Source: Thiodiazotropha sp037384425
Lineage (GTDB): Bacteria; Pseudomonadota; Gammaproteobacteria; Chromatiales; Chromatiaceae
Direction of reading: 5' to 3'
NCBI GenBank assembly: GCA_037384425.1
Contig: JARROA010000016.1
Coordinates: forward strand, 61,663-125,662
Length of the DNA stretch: 64,000 bases
Below the pieces are notes generated by a model. That model was not told where the DNA came from and did no database searches. It saw nothing but the letters and a program-made list of their open reading frames with translations. The position numbers were made by a program, and so were the translations under genes. This document shows, piece by piece, positions 44,184 to 54,236 of the stretch (its first letter is position 1; each line of letters starts with the position of its first letter).

Positions 44184-45944
44184 TTAGGCGAATGAGGCCA
44201 ATTGCACCTTTTCGGTGACGATTTCAGGTCGAGGGAAGCGCATCTGCACGGAGTAGGGGAAGACATCGGCCTGACGCCCGGCACGCACATCTTCCTGGTG
44301 ATGGCGCCAGTACTCGGCATCGAACAGCTCCGGGTGAATCTCCTTAAGGATCTTGCGCACTTTCGGATCGGTACTGATGAAGGTGATGAACTCCTCAGGG
44401 AAGATGTCATTGGGATTGACGCTGTACCAGGGTTCATCGCGATAGAGATCCTCCGGCGTGCGCGGTTCGGGGATCTTGCGGAAATTGCACTCGGTCAGAT
44501 AGCAGATCTCGTCGTAATCGTAGAACACCACCTTGCCCTGGCTGTTTACGCCGAAGTTCTTGAACAGCAGGTCGCCGGGGAAGATGTTGACCCCCATCAA
44601 CTGCTTCACCGCCTTGCCCCAGTCGTAGAGGATCTCCCGTGTCTCCTCTTCGTCGGTCTCCTCCAGATAGAGGTTAAGCGGCGTCATGCGGTGTTCGGTA
44701 TAGAGGTGCTTGATGACCAGAAGGTCACCCTCGTACTCGAGCTGGGAGGGCACCGAGGCGTGCAGCTCCTCCAGCAATTGCGGATCGATGCGATCCACTG
44801 GCAGGGCCACATCGATAAAATCGAGGGTATCGGCCATGCGTCCCACCCGGTCGTGCTTCTTGACCTGCAGGTAGCGCTCTTTGACCAGCTGATGGGTCAC
44901 CTCCTTCTGGGGTGGGAACCTGTCCCGGATCACCTTGAAGACATAGGGGAAGGAGGGCAGGGTGAAGACCTGCATCACCAGTCCGGGTGTGCCGGGTGCG
45001 ACGATGAAGCGGTCCCGGCTGCGTTGCAGATGGTTGAGCAGGTCGCGGTAGAACTCGTTCTTGGCCTGTTTGTGCAGGCCGATACTCATGTAGAGGTCGG
45101 CCAGGGTCTTGTCCGGCATGATGCTGCGCAGGAATTCGACCGTGGCGGTGGGCACCGGCGACTTCACCATGAAGTAGGCTCGGGCGAAGCTGAACACGGC
45201 TTTGACCCGGCGGTGCTGGGTCAGCAGGGTGTCGGCATAGATCCCTCCCACCTCGTTGTTCATCAGTGGGATGATGATGGGGCGCATGATGTCGTCGTAG
45301 ACCATGCGGCCCACCAGATAGCCCGCCTTGTTGCGGTAGAACGGCGATTCCAGCATGTCGAAACGCAGGTCGGGCGGGATGGTCGTGAATCCTGTCTGCT
45401 CCATGAATGCCTGCTCCAGCTGCTGGCTGTCGCGCTCGATGTCTTCGTAGGGGAGATTGAAATAGAAGGAAGAGAGAATCTCCCAGAAGCTGTTGCGCAG
45501 ACCGCCATCGGCTACCTGGAATGACATGAAGACCCGATAGCGGGCCGCCAGCTCTTCGCGGTTGACCTGCGATTCGATGAAGATCTTGTCGTTGTCGTAG
45601 TACTTGCGCTCGAACAAGCGGCAGAAGACCGAGTTGTAGAAGGTCTCGGCCAGTTCCGGACGGCTGTGGTTGCGTAACAGGGCGGTGTAGCGCTGTTTCA
45701 CTTCCTGCCACAGGCCTTCGTCCAGCGCTTTGATGCCGAAATGGCTGCTGACTTTGGTGATCGCCTCCTGAACCCGTATGTCGTAGAAGCTGATCCGCTT
45801 CGACGAAGCCTCCCGTACCGACTCCCAGTCGGCCCGTTCAAAGCGTTGGCGGGCGGCGCTGCTGATCTCCTGGAAGAACGAAAAGTGGCGATCGAAGCCG
45901 ATGAGAATGGCCTGAGCGATCTGTTGCGGAAGGTCTTGCGTCAT
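44184..45944 (-). CDS. aceK: Isocitrate dehydrogenase kinase/phosphatase
   Basis: The protein has 586 residues, the usual length for AceK. It carries the family's ATP-binding stretch IVAPGTPGLVMQVFTLPSFPYVFKVIRDRF and the segment VNIFPGDLLFKNFGVNSQGKVVFYDYDEICYLT with catalytic Asp residues. AceK phosphorylates isocitrate dehydrogenase to slow the TCA cycle, so isocitrate flows to the glyoxylate shunt, and reverses this when needed. The isocitrate lyase gene lies divergently just upstream, so both ends of this branch point are together. In E. coli aceK is in the aceBA operon; here it is divergent. Confidence 0.96.
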   Translation of the reverse strand: MTQDLPQQIAQAILIGFDRHFSFFQEISSAARQRFERADWESVREASSKRISFYDIRVQEAITKVSSHFGIKALDEGLWQEVKQRYTALLRNHSRPELAETFYNSVFCRLFERKYYDNDKIFIESQVNREELAARYRVFMSFQVADGGLRNSFWEILSSFYFNLPYEDIERDSQQLEQAFMEQTGFTTIPPDLRFDMLESPFYRNKAGYLVGRMVYDDIMRPIIIPLMNNEVGGIYADTLLTQHRRVKAVFSFARAYFMVKSPVPTATVEFLRSIMPDKTLADLYMSIGLHKQAKNEFYRDLLNHLQRSRDRFIVAPGTPGLVMQVFTLPSFPYVFKVIRDRFPPQKEVTHQLVKERYLQVKKHDRVGRMADTLDFIDVALPVDRIDPQLLEELHASVPSQLEYEGDLLVIKHLYTEHRMTPLNLYLEETDEEETREILYDWGKAVKQLMGVNIFPGDLLFKNFGVNSQGKVVFYDYDEICYLTECNFRKIPEPRTPEDLYRDEPWYSVNPNDIFPEEFITFISTDPKVRKILKEIHPELFDAEYWRHHQEDVRAGRQADVFPYSVQMRFPRPEIVTEKVQLASFA

Positions 45945-46298
45945 TTTAGTGCGTTTTGTGAATAGTTGATCGATTACTTGACTCCTTTACTAAGGTTTAG
46001 CTCATTTTTATTGCAAATTTCTTGACCAATTCACTATGCTTTAACGCAGTGCACAAAAAACTGACCCTGTCACATCCAGATGCATAGGATTGACGCCCAG
46101 CGAACAACCGCACCTGTGATGTGCAAAGGATCGAGAGGATGGATGTTTTTGGTATGCAGGGGAGACTTTCCCCGGTGACGGACCCGAGGTCCGCACCTTT
46201 TGTAACCACAGCCATGCTCCGGTGCCAACCATCGCCGCCATCGCTTTGGCGAGGATGCGATAGATATGAAGTAAAAACGATCACCCTGGAGATAAGTC
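45945..46298. promoter_or_regulatory. Divergent aceK-aceA control region
   Basis: These 354 bases lie between the two starts and hold no supported gene. The aceA side has CTGGAGATAAGTC as ribosome binding site. No IclR or other regulator site was identified with confidence. Confidence 0.5.
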
Positions 46299-47621
46299 AT
46301 GACACGAAAAGAGCAGATCGAGGCCTTGCAGAAGGACTGGGCAGAAAACCCCCGCTGGCAGGATGTTCAACGCGGTTACAGTGCCGAAGACGTGGTGCGC
46401 CTGCGCGGCTCCGTGCAGCCTGAGTACACCTACGCCAAGAATGGCGCGGAGAAGCTGTGGAAGCTGGTGCGCGGCGACGCCAAGAAGGGTTATGTGAACT
46501 GTATGGGCGCCATCACCGGCGGCCAGGCCATGCAGCAGGCGAAGGCCGGCATCGAGGCGATCTATCTCTCCGGCTGGCAGGTGGCGGCCGACGGCAACAC
46601 CTCCGAGACCATGTACCCCGATCAGTCTCTCTACGCCTACGATTCGGTACCGACCATGGTGCGGCGCATCAACAACGCCTTCAAACGGGCCGACGAGATC
46701 CAATGGTCGCGCAATATCGAGCCTGGTGACGAGGGTTATGTGGACTACTTTCTGCCTATCGTGGCTGACGCGGAAGCCGGCTTCGGCGGTGTGCTCAACG
46801 CCTATGAGCTGATGAAAAACATGATTGCCGCCGGCGCGGCAGGCGTGCACTACGAGGATCAGCTGGCGGCGGTGAAGAAGTGCGGCCACATGGGTGGCAA
46901 GGTGCTGGTGCCGACTCAGGAAGCGGTGCAGAAGCTGATCGCGGCCCGTCTGGCGGCCGATGTCATGGGCGTACCCACTCTGGTGCTGGCGCGCACCGAC
47001 TCCGAGGCGGCCAACCTGCTGACCTCCGACGTGGACCCCAACGACCAGCCTTTCCTCACCGGCGAGCGCACCAATGAGGGCTTCTACCGGGTCAAGAACG
47101 GCCTTGAGCAGGCCATCTCCCGCGGCTTGGCCTACGCCCCCTACGCCGACCTGGTCTGGTGCGAGACGGGTACGCCCGATCTCGGCTTCGCCCGCGAGTT
47201 CGCCCAGGCGGTGCTGGCGGAGAACCCGAACAAGCTGCTGGCCTACAACTGCTCGCCGTCGTTCAACTGGAAGAAGAACCTGGACGACGCCACCATCGCC
47301 AAGTTCCAGGACGAGCTCGCCGACATGGGCTACAAGTACCAGTTCATCACCCTGGCCGGTATCCACAACATGTGGTTCAACATGTTCGACCTGGCCTATG
47401 ACTACGCTCGTGGCGAAGGCATGAAGCACTACGTGGAGAAGGTGCAGCAGCCCGAGTTTGCCGCCCGCGACAAGGGTTACACTTTCGTCTCCCACCAGCA
47501 GGAAGTGGGCGCCGGCTATTTCGACGACGTCACCACCGTGATCCAGGGCGGTGCCTCCTCGGTGACCGCGCTGACCGGTTCCACGGAAGAGGCTCAGTTC
47601 GACGACGCGGCCAGCATGTAG
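46299..47621 (+). CDS. aceA: Isocitrate lyase
   Basis: The protein has 440 residues, the E. coli-like short type. It contains the catalytic signature KKCGHMGGK, the Mg-binding ADAEAGFGG and the segment GWQVAADGN. It splits isocitrate to glyoxylate and succinate in the glyoxylate shunt, needed for growth on acetate or fatty acids. Malate synthase is not in the window. It is followed by a strong terminator and faces away from aceK. Confidence 0.97.
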   Translation: MTRKEQIEALQKDWAENPRWQDVQRGYSAEDVVRLRGSVQPEYTYAKNGAEKLWKLVRGDAKKGYVNCMGAITGGQAMQQAKAGIEAIYLSGWQVAADGNTSETMYPDQSLYAYDSVPTMVRRINNAFKRADEIQWSRNIEPGDEGYVDYFLPIVADAEAGFGGVLNAYELMKNMIAAGAAGVHYEDQLAAVKKCGHMGGKVLVPTQEAVQKLIAARLAADVMGVPTLVLARTDSEAANLLTSDVDPNDQPFLTGERTNEGFYRVKNGLEQAISRGLAYAPYADLVWCETGTPDLGFAREFAQAVLAENPNKLLAYNCSPSFNWKKNLDDATIAKFQDELADMGYKYQFITLAGIHNMWFNMFDLAYDYARGEGMKHYVEKVQQPEFAARDKGYTFVSHQQEVGAGYFDDVTTVIQGGASSVTALTGSTEEAQFDDAASM

Positions 47622-47663
47622 ATTCCTCAGTACGCTTAACGATCTGTTGATTTCTGCCCTTCG

Positions 47664-47689
47664 GCCGTGCCTTCTGGCACGGCTTTTTT
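47664..47689 (+). terminator. Rho-independent terminator of aceA
   Basis: The stem GCCGTGCC/GGCACGGC with loop TTCT is followed by six T. It lies about 42 bases after the aceA stop. Confidence 0.92.
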
Positions 47690-47758
47690 GTCTTCCACGG
47701 GCGAGACGGTCAAGCGCGCGATACAAATGCGACGTGTGGACAGATGGAGGTGTGAACC

Positions 47759-48253
47759 ATGAGTTTGACAGACAATCGATTGAAAACCGCGGATCTCTAC
47801 GATATTCACGGCGAGGCGTTGCAGGTCTGCAGCCCGATCTTCCGCCACTATGGTGGCCGACACGATTTTAGCGGGACCATCGCCACCCTTAAATGCTTTG
47901 AGGACAACTCCCTGGTGCGTGAACAGCTCGAACAGCCCGGGGAGGGACGGGTGCTGGTGGTGGATGCGGGTGGCTCACTGCGCTGCGCCATGCTTGGAGA
48001 CCAGTTGGCGCAGCTGGCCGTCGATAACGGCTGGTCGGGGGTGGTGATGTATGGCTGCATTCGCGATGCGGTTGAAATCGGCGGTATGCCCCTGGGGGTT
48101 CTGGCCTTGGCCACCCATCCGCGTAAGAGTGTGAAAAAGGGCGCTGGCGAGGTCGGCGGGGCGATCGATTTTGCCGGAGTGAGGTTCCGACCCGGTGAGT
48201 GGCTCTATGCCGATGAGGACGGCGTAGTGGTGTTGGATCAGCCGGCGGCCTGA
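47759..48253 (+). CDS. rraA: RraA-family protein
   Basis: The protein has 164 residues of the RraA/demethylmenaquinone methyltransferase-like fold. Family landmarks are TADLYDIHG near the start, VVDAGGSLRCAMLGDQLAQLAVDNGW, GVVMYGCIRDAVEI and FRPGEWLYADEDGVVV. In E. coli RraA binds RNase E and lowers its activity. Members of the wider family act as aldolases on 4-hydroxy-4-methyl-2-oxoglutarate, and sequence alone does not separate these well. It has its own upstream region after the aceA terminator. Confidence 0.9.
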   Translation: MSLTDNRLKTADLYDIHGEALQVCSPIFRHYGGRHDFSGTIATLKCFEDNSLVREQLEQPGEGRVLVVDAGGSLRCAMLGDQLAQLAVDNGWSGVVMYGCIRDAVEIGGMPLGVLALATHPRKSVKKGAGEVGGAIDFAGVRFRPGEWLYADEDGVVVLDQPAA

Positions 48254-48498
48254 TCGCTTTTACGAATTCTTTTTGGCAGCGCAAGTGATGTAGTCCGCAG
48301 GAACACAGACAGGCTTTCAAGCGAAACCAGCAACTAGTCGCAAGAACTCGGCAGGAAGCCTGTCTAGCATCGGGATTGTGTCTACACTTGGAGGTGGCTG
48401 CTCATTTCCTGTGTCGATGGAAACCCCAACAGCTGATGGGCATGTCCTCACTAATCAGCCTTTAAACACAGTGTGGCCATCGGAACTTTGATCTGATC

Positions 48499-51400
48499 AT
48501 GAAAGGCCTTCCTTTGACACTCCAGTCGCGTCTGTTTGTGTTGTTGCTATTGGCGGCAGCGCCGGTAATGGTGATTCAGATGCTGCTGCTCTGGCAGTCT
48601 CACGATCAGTTCAATCTCGACAGGCGACAGGAAGCCGCTTCCCTGGTTGAGGCATTGGCGGCGTTACAGGACGACTTTATTTCACGCACCCGGGGCTACC
48701 TGGAGCGTCTTGCCAAAACGCCTGCAGTGAGCAATCCCGACGCACAGTCGTGTACCCCGTTTCTGCAAGCGTTCGCAGGCATCAACACCGAGTATTTGAA
48801 TCTGGCGCTGGCACGGTCTGACGGGGAACTGGTATGCAGCGCGTTGCCGCTGTCGGGCCGGGTTACTGTGGCGGATCGTCACTACATGCAGATGGCGCTG
48901 ACGAAAAAACGATTCGCCATCGGTAACTCCCAGGTCGACAGGGTTAGCAAACAGAGCAGTATTGCTTTTGCCTACCCCATCATCGATCCGGTATATGGCC
49001 GGGTGAACGGTGTGGTGATTGCCACCGTCTCTTTCGATACCTGGAGTCGCAAGCTCGGAGAAGTGTCGTTGCCTGCCGGTGCACAGGCCTTTGTGGTCGA
49101 TGCGAACCAAATCATCATCGCTCACTATCCCCTCAATAAGCGGGTCCTCGGGTTGTTCTCCGATACCTATGGTTACGAGACACGGCAAGCAGGGATGGAC
49201 AGGGGAACGGTGATACTGTCGTCAACCGACGTTTCGGGGACGGAGTCCGTCCATGCCTACAGGACACTGCGGACAGAAGCCGATAAGCCGTCACTCACTC
49301 TTGGCGTCACTCTGCCCCTTGCGACTGCGCTCGAGACTGCCGGCATAGGGTTCTGGAATGGCCTGTTGCTGAGCGGCTTGGCATTGATGGTCCTCTTCGG
49401 GGTAATGCTTTGGTGGCTCCGACATGGTGTGGTAAGACCTCTGCGACAGCTGCTGGACTATACCAAAGCCTTGGGTCATGGCGAGGTGAACTCGCTGCCT
49501 GAGGTGAGCGGGTTTTCAGAGTTACGTGCCTTGGAGTCACAGATACTGTCCATGGTCGAAACCCGATTTGCGGTCGAGTCGGAACTGCGCACCAGCGAGG
49601 CAAGGTTCCGACAGATTGCAGAGACCATTCAGGAGGTCTTCTGGGTGGTGACGCCCGATTGGAAACAGGTGCTCTATATCAACCCGGCTTATGAATATGT
49701 CTGGCAGCGTTCGGTCGAGAGCCTGTATCGGAGTCCCAATTCCTGGTTGGCCTCGGTGGTGCAGGACGATCGTCAACAGGTGCTCGATTATATTACCGGG
49801 CTGGAGGGGGGCGACTACACGAGCATTGTGTTTCCTCTCTACCGCATCGAGCGTCGTGATGGCACCATCCGCTGGATCTCGACAAAGGGTTTTCCCGCCT
49901 ATGATGCCGAGGGCAAGCTGGCCAGCGTGGTCGGCATTGCCGAGGATGTGACCGAACGAAAACAGTATGAAGCGGAACTCTCGGAGCGGGAGGCAAAGTA
50001 TCGGCTGCTGGTCGAGCATGCAGAAGACCTGGTGGTCAAGTTCGATACGGATGGCCATTTACTCTTCGTCAGTCCGAGCTACTGTCGCACATTCGGCAAA
50101 TCGGAACATCAACTGTTGGGCAAAGCCTTCATGCCCTTGGTGCACGAAGAGGATCAGGCGGCCACCCGGGAGGCGATGAAGGGGCTCTTCTATCCGCCCT
50201 TTTCCGTCTATCTGGAGCAGCGTGCGATGACGGCCCGGGGCTGGCGCTGGTTCGGCTGGTCGGACACTGCAGTATTGAACGAAGACCAGCAGGTGATCGA
50301 GATCATCGGCGTTGGGCGCGACATCACGCAACAGAAACAGGCCGAGTTTGCACTGCGAGAGAGCGAAACCCGTTATCGGGATCTGGTCGACAACATGAGT
50401 GACGGGGTCGCCGTCTATCAGCGGCTTGGTGATACGGATGATTTTATCATCACCAATTTCAATCATGCCGCCGAACGCATAACGGGGCTTTCCAAGGATG
50501 AGGTGATCGGCCAGCTGATCAATGTGATGTTTCCCGGCGTGGAGGAGTTCGGTCTGTTGGCTACGATCAGAAAGGTTGCGAAAGAGGGTCAATCCGCGGG
50601 TTGTCCAGTCAGTGCCTATCATGACGAGCGCATCGAACTGTGGGTCGAGAATCAAGTCTTCAAACTTCCATCCGGGGAGGTCGTCGCGGTGTTCAGGGAC
50701 GCGACGAAGGAGCACCGCTCCGCCGAGGCGTTGAAGCGGAGCGAAGAGAAGTTTCGCGGCTTCTTCGAGGATCTTTCGGTCGGTCTGGTGATTGCCGACA
50801 GTCAGGGTGTTGCACAGGAGGTCAATAAATCATTTGCAAACATGTTCGCCATCGAAAGGGAGCAGGCGATCGGCAGGCCACTGCGTGATTTACTGGTGAG
50901 CGACGAGTACAATGAGATCGCCGACAGGGTGGATGATCTGCTGTCTGGACGTCTGGAGCGATACCGTTTCCAGACCCGCTATAACCTAGAGGATAAGAGC
51001 AGACTGACATCCGATGTCGCCATCGGTGTGCTCTACGACGACGAGCACGAAAGGGAATTTATCTACGCCATCACTGAAGACGTCACTGCGCTGGAGACAG
51101 CACAAACAGAACGCAACAGACTGCAGAGGGAACTGATGCGGACCTATCGCCTCGAGGCGCTTGGGCGGCTTGCTGATGGCATCGCGCACGACTTCAACAA
51201 TATTCTCGGCGCCATCACCGGCTTCATCGAACTGGCGGCTTCGCGGCTTGGAACCGCCGATGTGGACAAAATCCGTGGCTATCTCGAGAAATCCCAAGAG
51301 AATTCAGAACGTGCCAAGCAGTTGATCAAACAACTGCTGATCTTCAGTCGTGGTCCGGAATCCCAATCATCCAGCGCGCACGATATCGGACAGGTAGTCG

Positions 51401-52308
51401 CCAGTTCCATGGAGATGGTTCGTTCCCTGTTGCCCTCCAGTATCTCCATAGAGGTCGATCTGTCCGACAAGCCGTTTCTGGTTGTCTGCGATCCGGTGCA
51501 GATCGAACAGGTTCTACTCAATCTCTGCATCAACGCTCGTGACGCAATGGAGGGCAAAGGCCGCATCGAGGTCAAACTGGAATGGTATCTCGGTCGGGGT
51601 GAACGCTGCGTGATATGCCCCGAATCGGTGACGGGCGAATGGGTCTCCTTATCAGTGGAGAACAGTGGCGGCGGAATCCCGGACCTCGATATGGAGCGAA
51701 TCTTCGAACCTTTCTTTACCACTAAAGGTCGAGAGAAGGGGACTGGAATGGGACTCTCGGTAGTGCATGGCATCGTCTCCGGTTATGGTGGACATATTCT
51801 TGTCGATTCGACACCTGAGAAGGGCAGCCGCTTCCGCATTCTGTTGCCGCTCTATACACCCACGCCGGAAACAGAGGTAACACAAATCCCTTCATCACCC
51901 CGGGGTGAGGATCTGCCATCAACCCGTGGCATAAAGGTGCTGGTGGTCGATGACGAGCCGTCGATGCGTCAACTTTTTTCTGAAGCACTGGCCAATAATG
52001 GTTACGAGTTCCTGTCGGCGGAGGACGGTGAACAGGCGCTCGAACAGTTGGAGCGGGAGGATTACTCGGTGGACCTCATCGTAACTGACCAGATCATGCC
52101 GCGGATGACCGGTCTGGAGCTGGTGCGGGAATTGCGTGAAAGGGGATACGATCTGCCGGTTGTACTCTGCAGCGGTTGCAGTGAGTTGATCAACGATCAA
52201 GTCATGCAACAGCTGAATATCGACAGCTGTCTCGAGAAACCGGTCAACTTGAAAGAACTCAACGGACTCTTGAAACGCTTGCTGAGCCGGACCCGAACTC
52301 CCTCCTGA
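48499..52308 (+). CDS. Hybrid sensor histidine kinase with Cache, four PAS and REC domains
   Basis: The protein has 1269 residues. The order is: membrane helix (about 10-32), periplasmic Cache-type sensor (about 45-275), second helix (about 285-308), HAMP-like linker, and then four PAS domains (about 365-490, 490-615, 620-745, 745-865). The His kinase core has the phospho-acceptor His (about 896) in GIAHDFNNILGAITG. The ATPase domain has NLCINARDAME, SGGGIPD and GTGMGLSVVHGI. The C-terminal receiver has VVDDEPSMRQ and the phospho-Asp (about 1196) in VTDQIMP. There is no separate output regulator nearby, so the signal must leave through a phosphotransfer protein or the receiver acts as a brake. 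The ligand is unknown. Confidence 0.93.
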   Translation: MKGLPLTLQSRLFVLLLLAAAPVMVIQMLLLWQSHDQFNLDRRQEAASLVEALAALQDDFISRTRGYLERLAKTPAVSNPDAQSCTPFLQAFAGINTEYLNLALARSDGELVCSALPLSGRVTVADRHYMQMALTKKRFAIGNSQVDRVSKQSSIAFAYPIIDPVYGRVNGVVIATVSFDTWSRKLGEVSLPAGAQAFVVDANQIIIAHYPLNKRVLGLFSDTYGYETRQAGMDRGTVILSSTDVSGTESVHAYRTLRTEADKPSLTLGVTLPLATALETAGIGFWNGLLLSGLALMVLFGVMLWWLRHGVVRPLRQLLDYTKALGHGEVNSLPEVSGFSELRALESQILSMVETRFAVESELRTSEARFRQIAETIQEVFWVVTPDWKQVLYINPAYEYVWQRSVESLYRSPNSWLASVVQDDRQQVLDYITGLEGGDYTSIVFPLYRIERRDGTIRWISTKGFPAYDAEGKLASVVGIAEDVTERKQYEAELSEREAKYRLLVEHAEDLVVKFDTDGHLLFVSPSYCRTFGKSEHQLLGKAFMPLVHEEDQAATREAMKGLFYPPFSVYLEQRAMTARGWRWFGWSDTAVLNEDQQVIEIIGVGRDITQQKQAEFALRESETRYRDLVDNMSDGVAVYQRLGDTDDFIITNFNHAAERITGLSKDEVIGQLINVMFPGVEEFGLLATIRKVAKEGQSAGCPVSAYHDERIELWVENQVFKLPSGEVVAVFRDATKEHRSAEALKRSEEKFRGFFEDLSVGLVIADSQGVAQEVNKSFANMFAIEREQAIGRPLRDLLVSDEYNEIADRVDDLLSGRLERYRFQTRYNLEDKSRLTSDVAIGVLYDDEHEREFIYAITEDVTALETAQTERNRLQRELMRTYRLEALGRLADGIAHDFNNILGAITGFIELAASRLGTADVDKIRGYLEKSQENSERAKQLIKQLLIFSRGPESQSSSAHDIGQVVASSMEMVRSLLPSSISIEVDLSDKPFLVVCDPVQIEQVLLNLCINARDAMEGKGRIEVKLEWYLGRGERCVICPESVTGEWVSLSVENSGGGIPDLDMERIFEPFFTTKGREKGTGMGLSVVHGIVSGYGGHILVDSTPEKGSRFRILLPLYTPTPETEVTQIPSSPRGEDLPSTRGIKVLVVDDEPSMRQLFSEALANNGYEFLSAEDGEQALEQLEREDYSVDLIVTDQIMPRMTGLELVRELRERGYDLPVVLCSGCSELINDQVMQQLNIDSCLEKPVNLKELNGLLKRLLSRTRTPS

Positions 52309-52805
52309 CAACAGGCAACGATGTTGCACGGTGTCGATTGTCCCTGGATTTTCGTGATAACTGCGGGACTGCAGCGGGGCATACTGGAGCCCTGAAACGA
52401 GTCAGGTGAATGCACGATGGCGCAGCCTCAGATCAATACGGCCATACTGCATCAGCACATCAAAGCGATGGCGATATGGTCACGCTGCTGGATGAAATCT
52501 ATTCCCGCGAACCCAACGCATACCAATACATAATGCGATGGTCGAAGACGGACACAGTTCACCCTGACTGTTTATCACTTCAGAACGCAACCGCGGGGCT
52601 GGCCCAGAGGAGGGCAGCCGACTGCTCGTTATCATGGGCAATCAGAGGAAAGAGCTGGAGCTGTCGGACGATGGGGCGATGTGGATAAGTTTGCGCTGGC
52701 TGGACCGGATCTAGTCGCCAAGTTGATGAAACTCATCGATGCACGCCCGGTATGTCATATGTCAGGGTTGACGTCGACTGGAGGTTCCGGCCGTGCTCCA
52801 CGCTC
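52309..52805. other. Intergenic region, possible gene remnants
   Basis: About 500 bases follow the hybrid kinase. The plus strand has short frames (52410-52688, 52681-52941) with no clear start signals and no recognisable family. They could be a decayed gene or chance. Confidence 0.4.
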
Positions 52806-53111
52806 TCAGTCGTCAGAGACAATAAGAAGATTTCGCGCCATGTGCGAACCGGCCAGCAGGCTCAAATCAGCGGAAGCTGGTGGTTGGCATGAAGACGCTT
52901 CGAATGCCTTCGCCACCAGGGCTGAACTGGGCGTGAAGTAGAGTACGGCCTGGCAATGCAGGCGACCTTCTGATTCATGGCGGATGAATATCGCCATATC
53001 CTCGGGTTCTCCTGCCGTACGATAGACCGATTCGAAGCTGTGCTTGATTCGTTCGAGGACTTCCCAGGCCAGCGTGGCGTCACCCAGTTCCTTGCGAAAC
53101 CATGTTTTCAT
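52806..53111 (-). CDS. Small conserved-looking hypothetical protein
   Basis: The protein has 101 residues (MKTWFRKELGDATLAWEVLERIKHSF at the start). A predicted helix is followed by strands (DMAIFIRHESEGRLHCQAVLYFTPSSALVAKAF), and it ends in a helix. No signal peptide is seen. The sequence reads like a real protein, with good amphipathic patterning. It lies downstream of the LysR gene on the same strand after 69 bases and may be in its transcript. Function is unknown. Confidence 0.6.
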   Translation of the reverse strand: MKTWFRKELGDATLAWEVLERIKHSFESVYRTAGEPEDMAIFIRHESEGRLHCQAVLYFTPSSALVAKAFEASSCQPPASADLSLLAGSHMARNLLIVSDD

Positions 53112-53180
53112 CTGGATCCGGATCCTTCGATCAATGGACTGGCGCCGTGCGATCGCTACAGACCCGTGGTTCCGGCATCT

Positions 53181-54047
53181 TCATGACCGTTCGACATAAC
53201 GCTCGGCTTCCGCCTTTCCGAGACGCCGCATACCGATGAGCGCGGTCGTGAGATCAGGCTCCTCTCGATCCAGGGGATAGGCCATGTAGACCGGAAGCGT
53301 AATCAGCGGACTGTCGTCGACTGGAAACAGCAGTCCCTCATCGAGCATCCGACGTACCAGTCGTATGGGTAGGTAGGCTGACCCTCCCTGGTCGTTGAGC
53401 AACTGGAGGGCCAGCCAACCGATATTGACGCGTTGGGCCGGTGTGTCCAGGGCAGGAAAACGGGCCGCGAACTGGGCTTGAAATTCAGGTCCCCAGTCCA
53501 CATGGACGTATCCGGTGTCGCGCCAGTATCTGTCCGGCGAGCTGGTGACCAGTATCAGGGGTTCGCCAAACAGGTGTTCGACGGCGATATGGGGTCGGCT
53601 CTGCGGGGTATACATGACACCAACGTCGATCAGTCCTTGCACCAATCCCTGCATGATCTCCTCTTCGAATCCGATTTCGAGCCGCAGAGAAACATGGGGA
53701 GCCCTCTGCCTCATCCAACTTGACCAGTCCAGGAGAAAGCCGTCCCACAGGGCGATGCGTCCGCACAGCGTCAGTTCCGATGAAAAACCGCGTGAGAGGG
53801 CGACTTCGTGTCGCGCCTGCTCATAGGTCCGCAGCAACACCTTGGCGTGCGGCAAAAAACGTTTCCCCGATGCGGTCAGTACGGCACCGCCTCGGCCGCG
53901 TTTGAACAAGGTCGTGCCGAGCTGCTGTTCGAGGGTCTTAATGCGGTTGCTGACCGTCGACTGGGTGATGTGCAGCTTGTCGGCGGCACCGATGAAGTTG
54001 CCGGTTGCGGAGACCACCAGAAAGGTGCGAGCCGATTCGATGTCCAT
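53181..54047 (-). CDS. LysR-family transcription regulator
   Basis: The protein has 288 residues. The N-terminal helix-turn-helix is typical (ESARTFLVVSATGNFIGAADKLHITQSTVSNRIKTLEQQLGTTLFKRG). The C-terminal effector-binding domain is also of LysR type (IDVGVMYTPQ, LFGEPLILVTSS). It is divergent from the DsrC-like gene, with 189 bases between. LysR regulators often control the divergent neighbour, so the DsrC-like gene is the first candidate target. The effector is unknown. Confidence 0.93.
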   Translation of the reverse strand: MDIESARTFLVVSATGNFIGAADKLHITQSTVSNRIKTLEQQLGTTLFKRGRGGAVLTASGKRFLPHAKVLLRTYEQARHEVALSRGFSSELTLCGRIALWDGFLLDWSSWMRQRAPHVSLRLEIGFEEEIMQGLVQGLIDVGVMYTPQSRPHIAVEHLFGEPLILVTSSPDRYWRDTGYVHVDWGPEFQAQFAARFPALDTPAQRVNIGWLALQLLNDQGGSAYLPIRLVRRMLDEGLLFPVDDSPLITLPVYMAYPLDREEPDLTTALIGMRRLGKAEAERYVERS

Positions 54048-54236
54048 GATGGCTTAAGGCCTGTGGAGTTGATGTTTAATATATATCGATTATTTCGATA
54101 TTAAAAGCAATAATTAATCATTTGTTAAATATAAAAGCCACATATAGACTGATCTTCAACGCCGCGCTCCTCTCGATGTCAGGTCTGACAGAAGAAGACG
54201 GAACGCTTGGATTGGGATTGATGGGAGATGAGTACG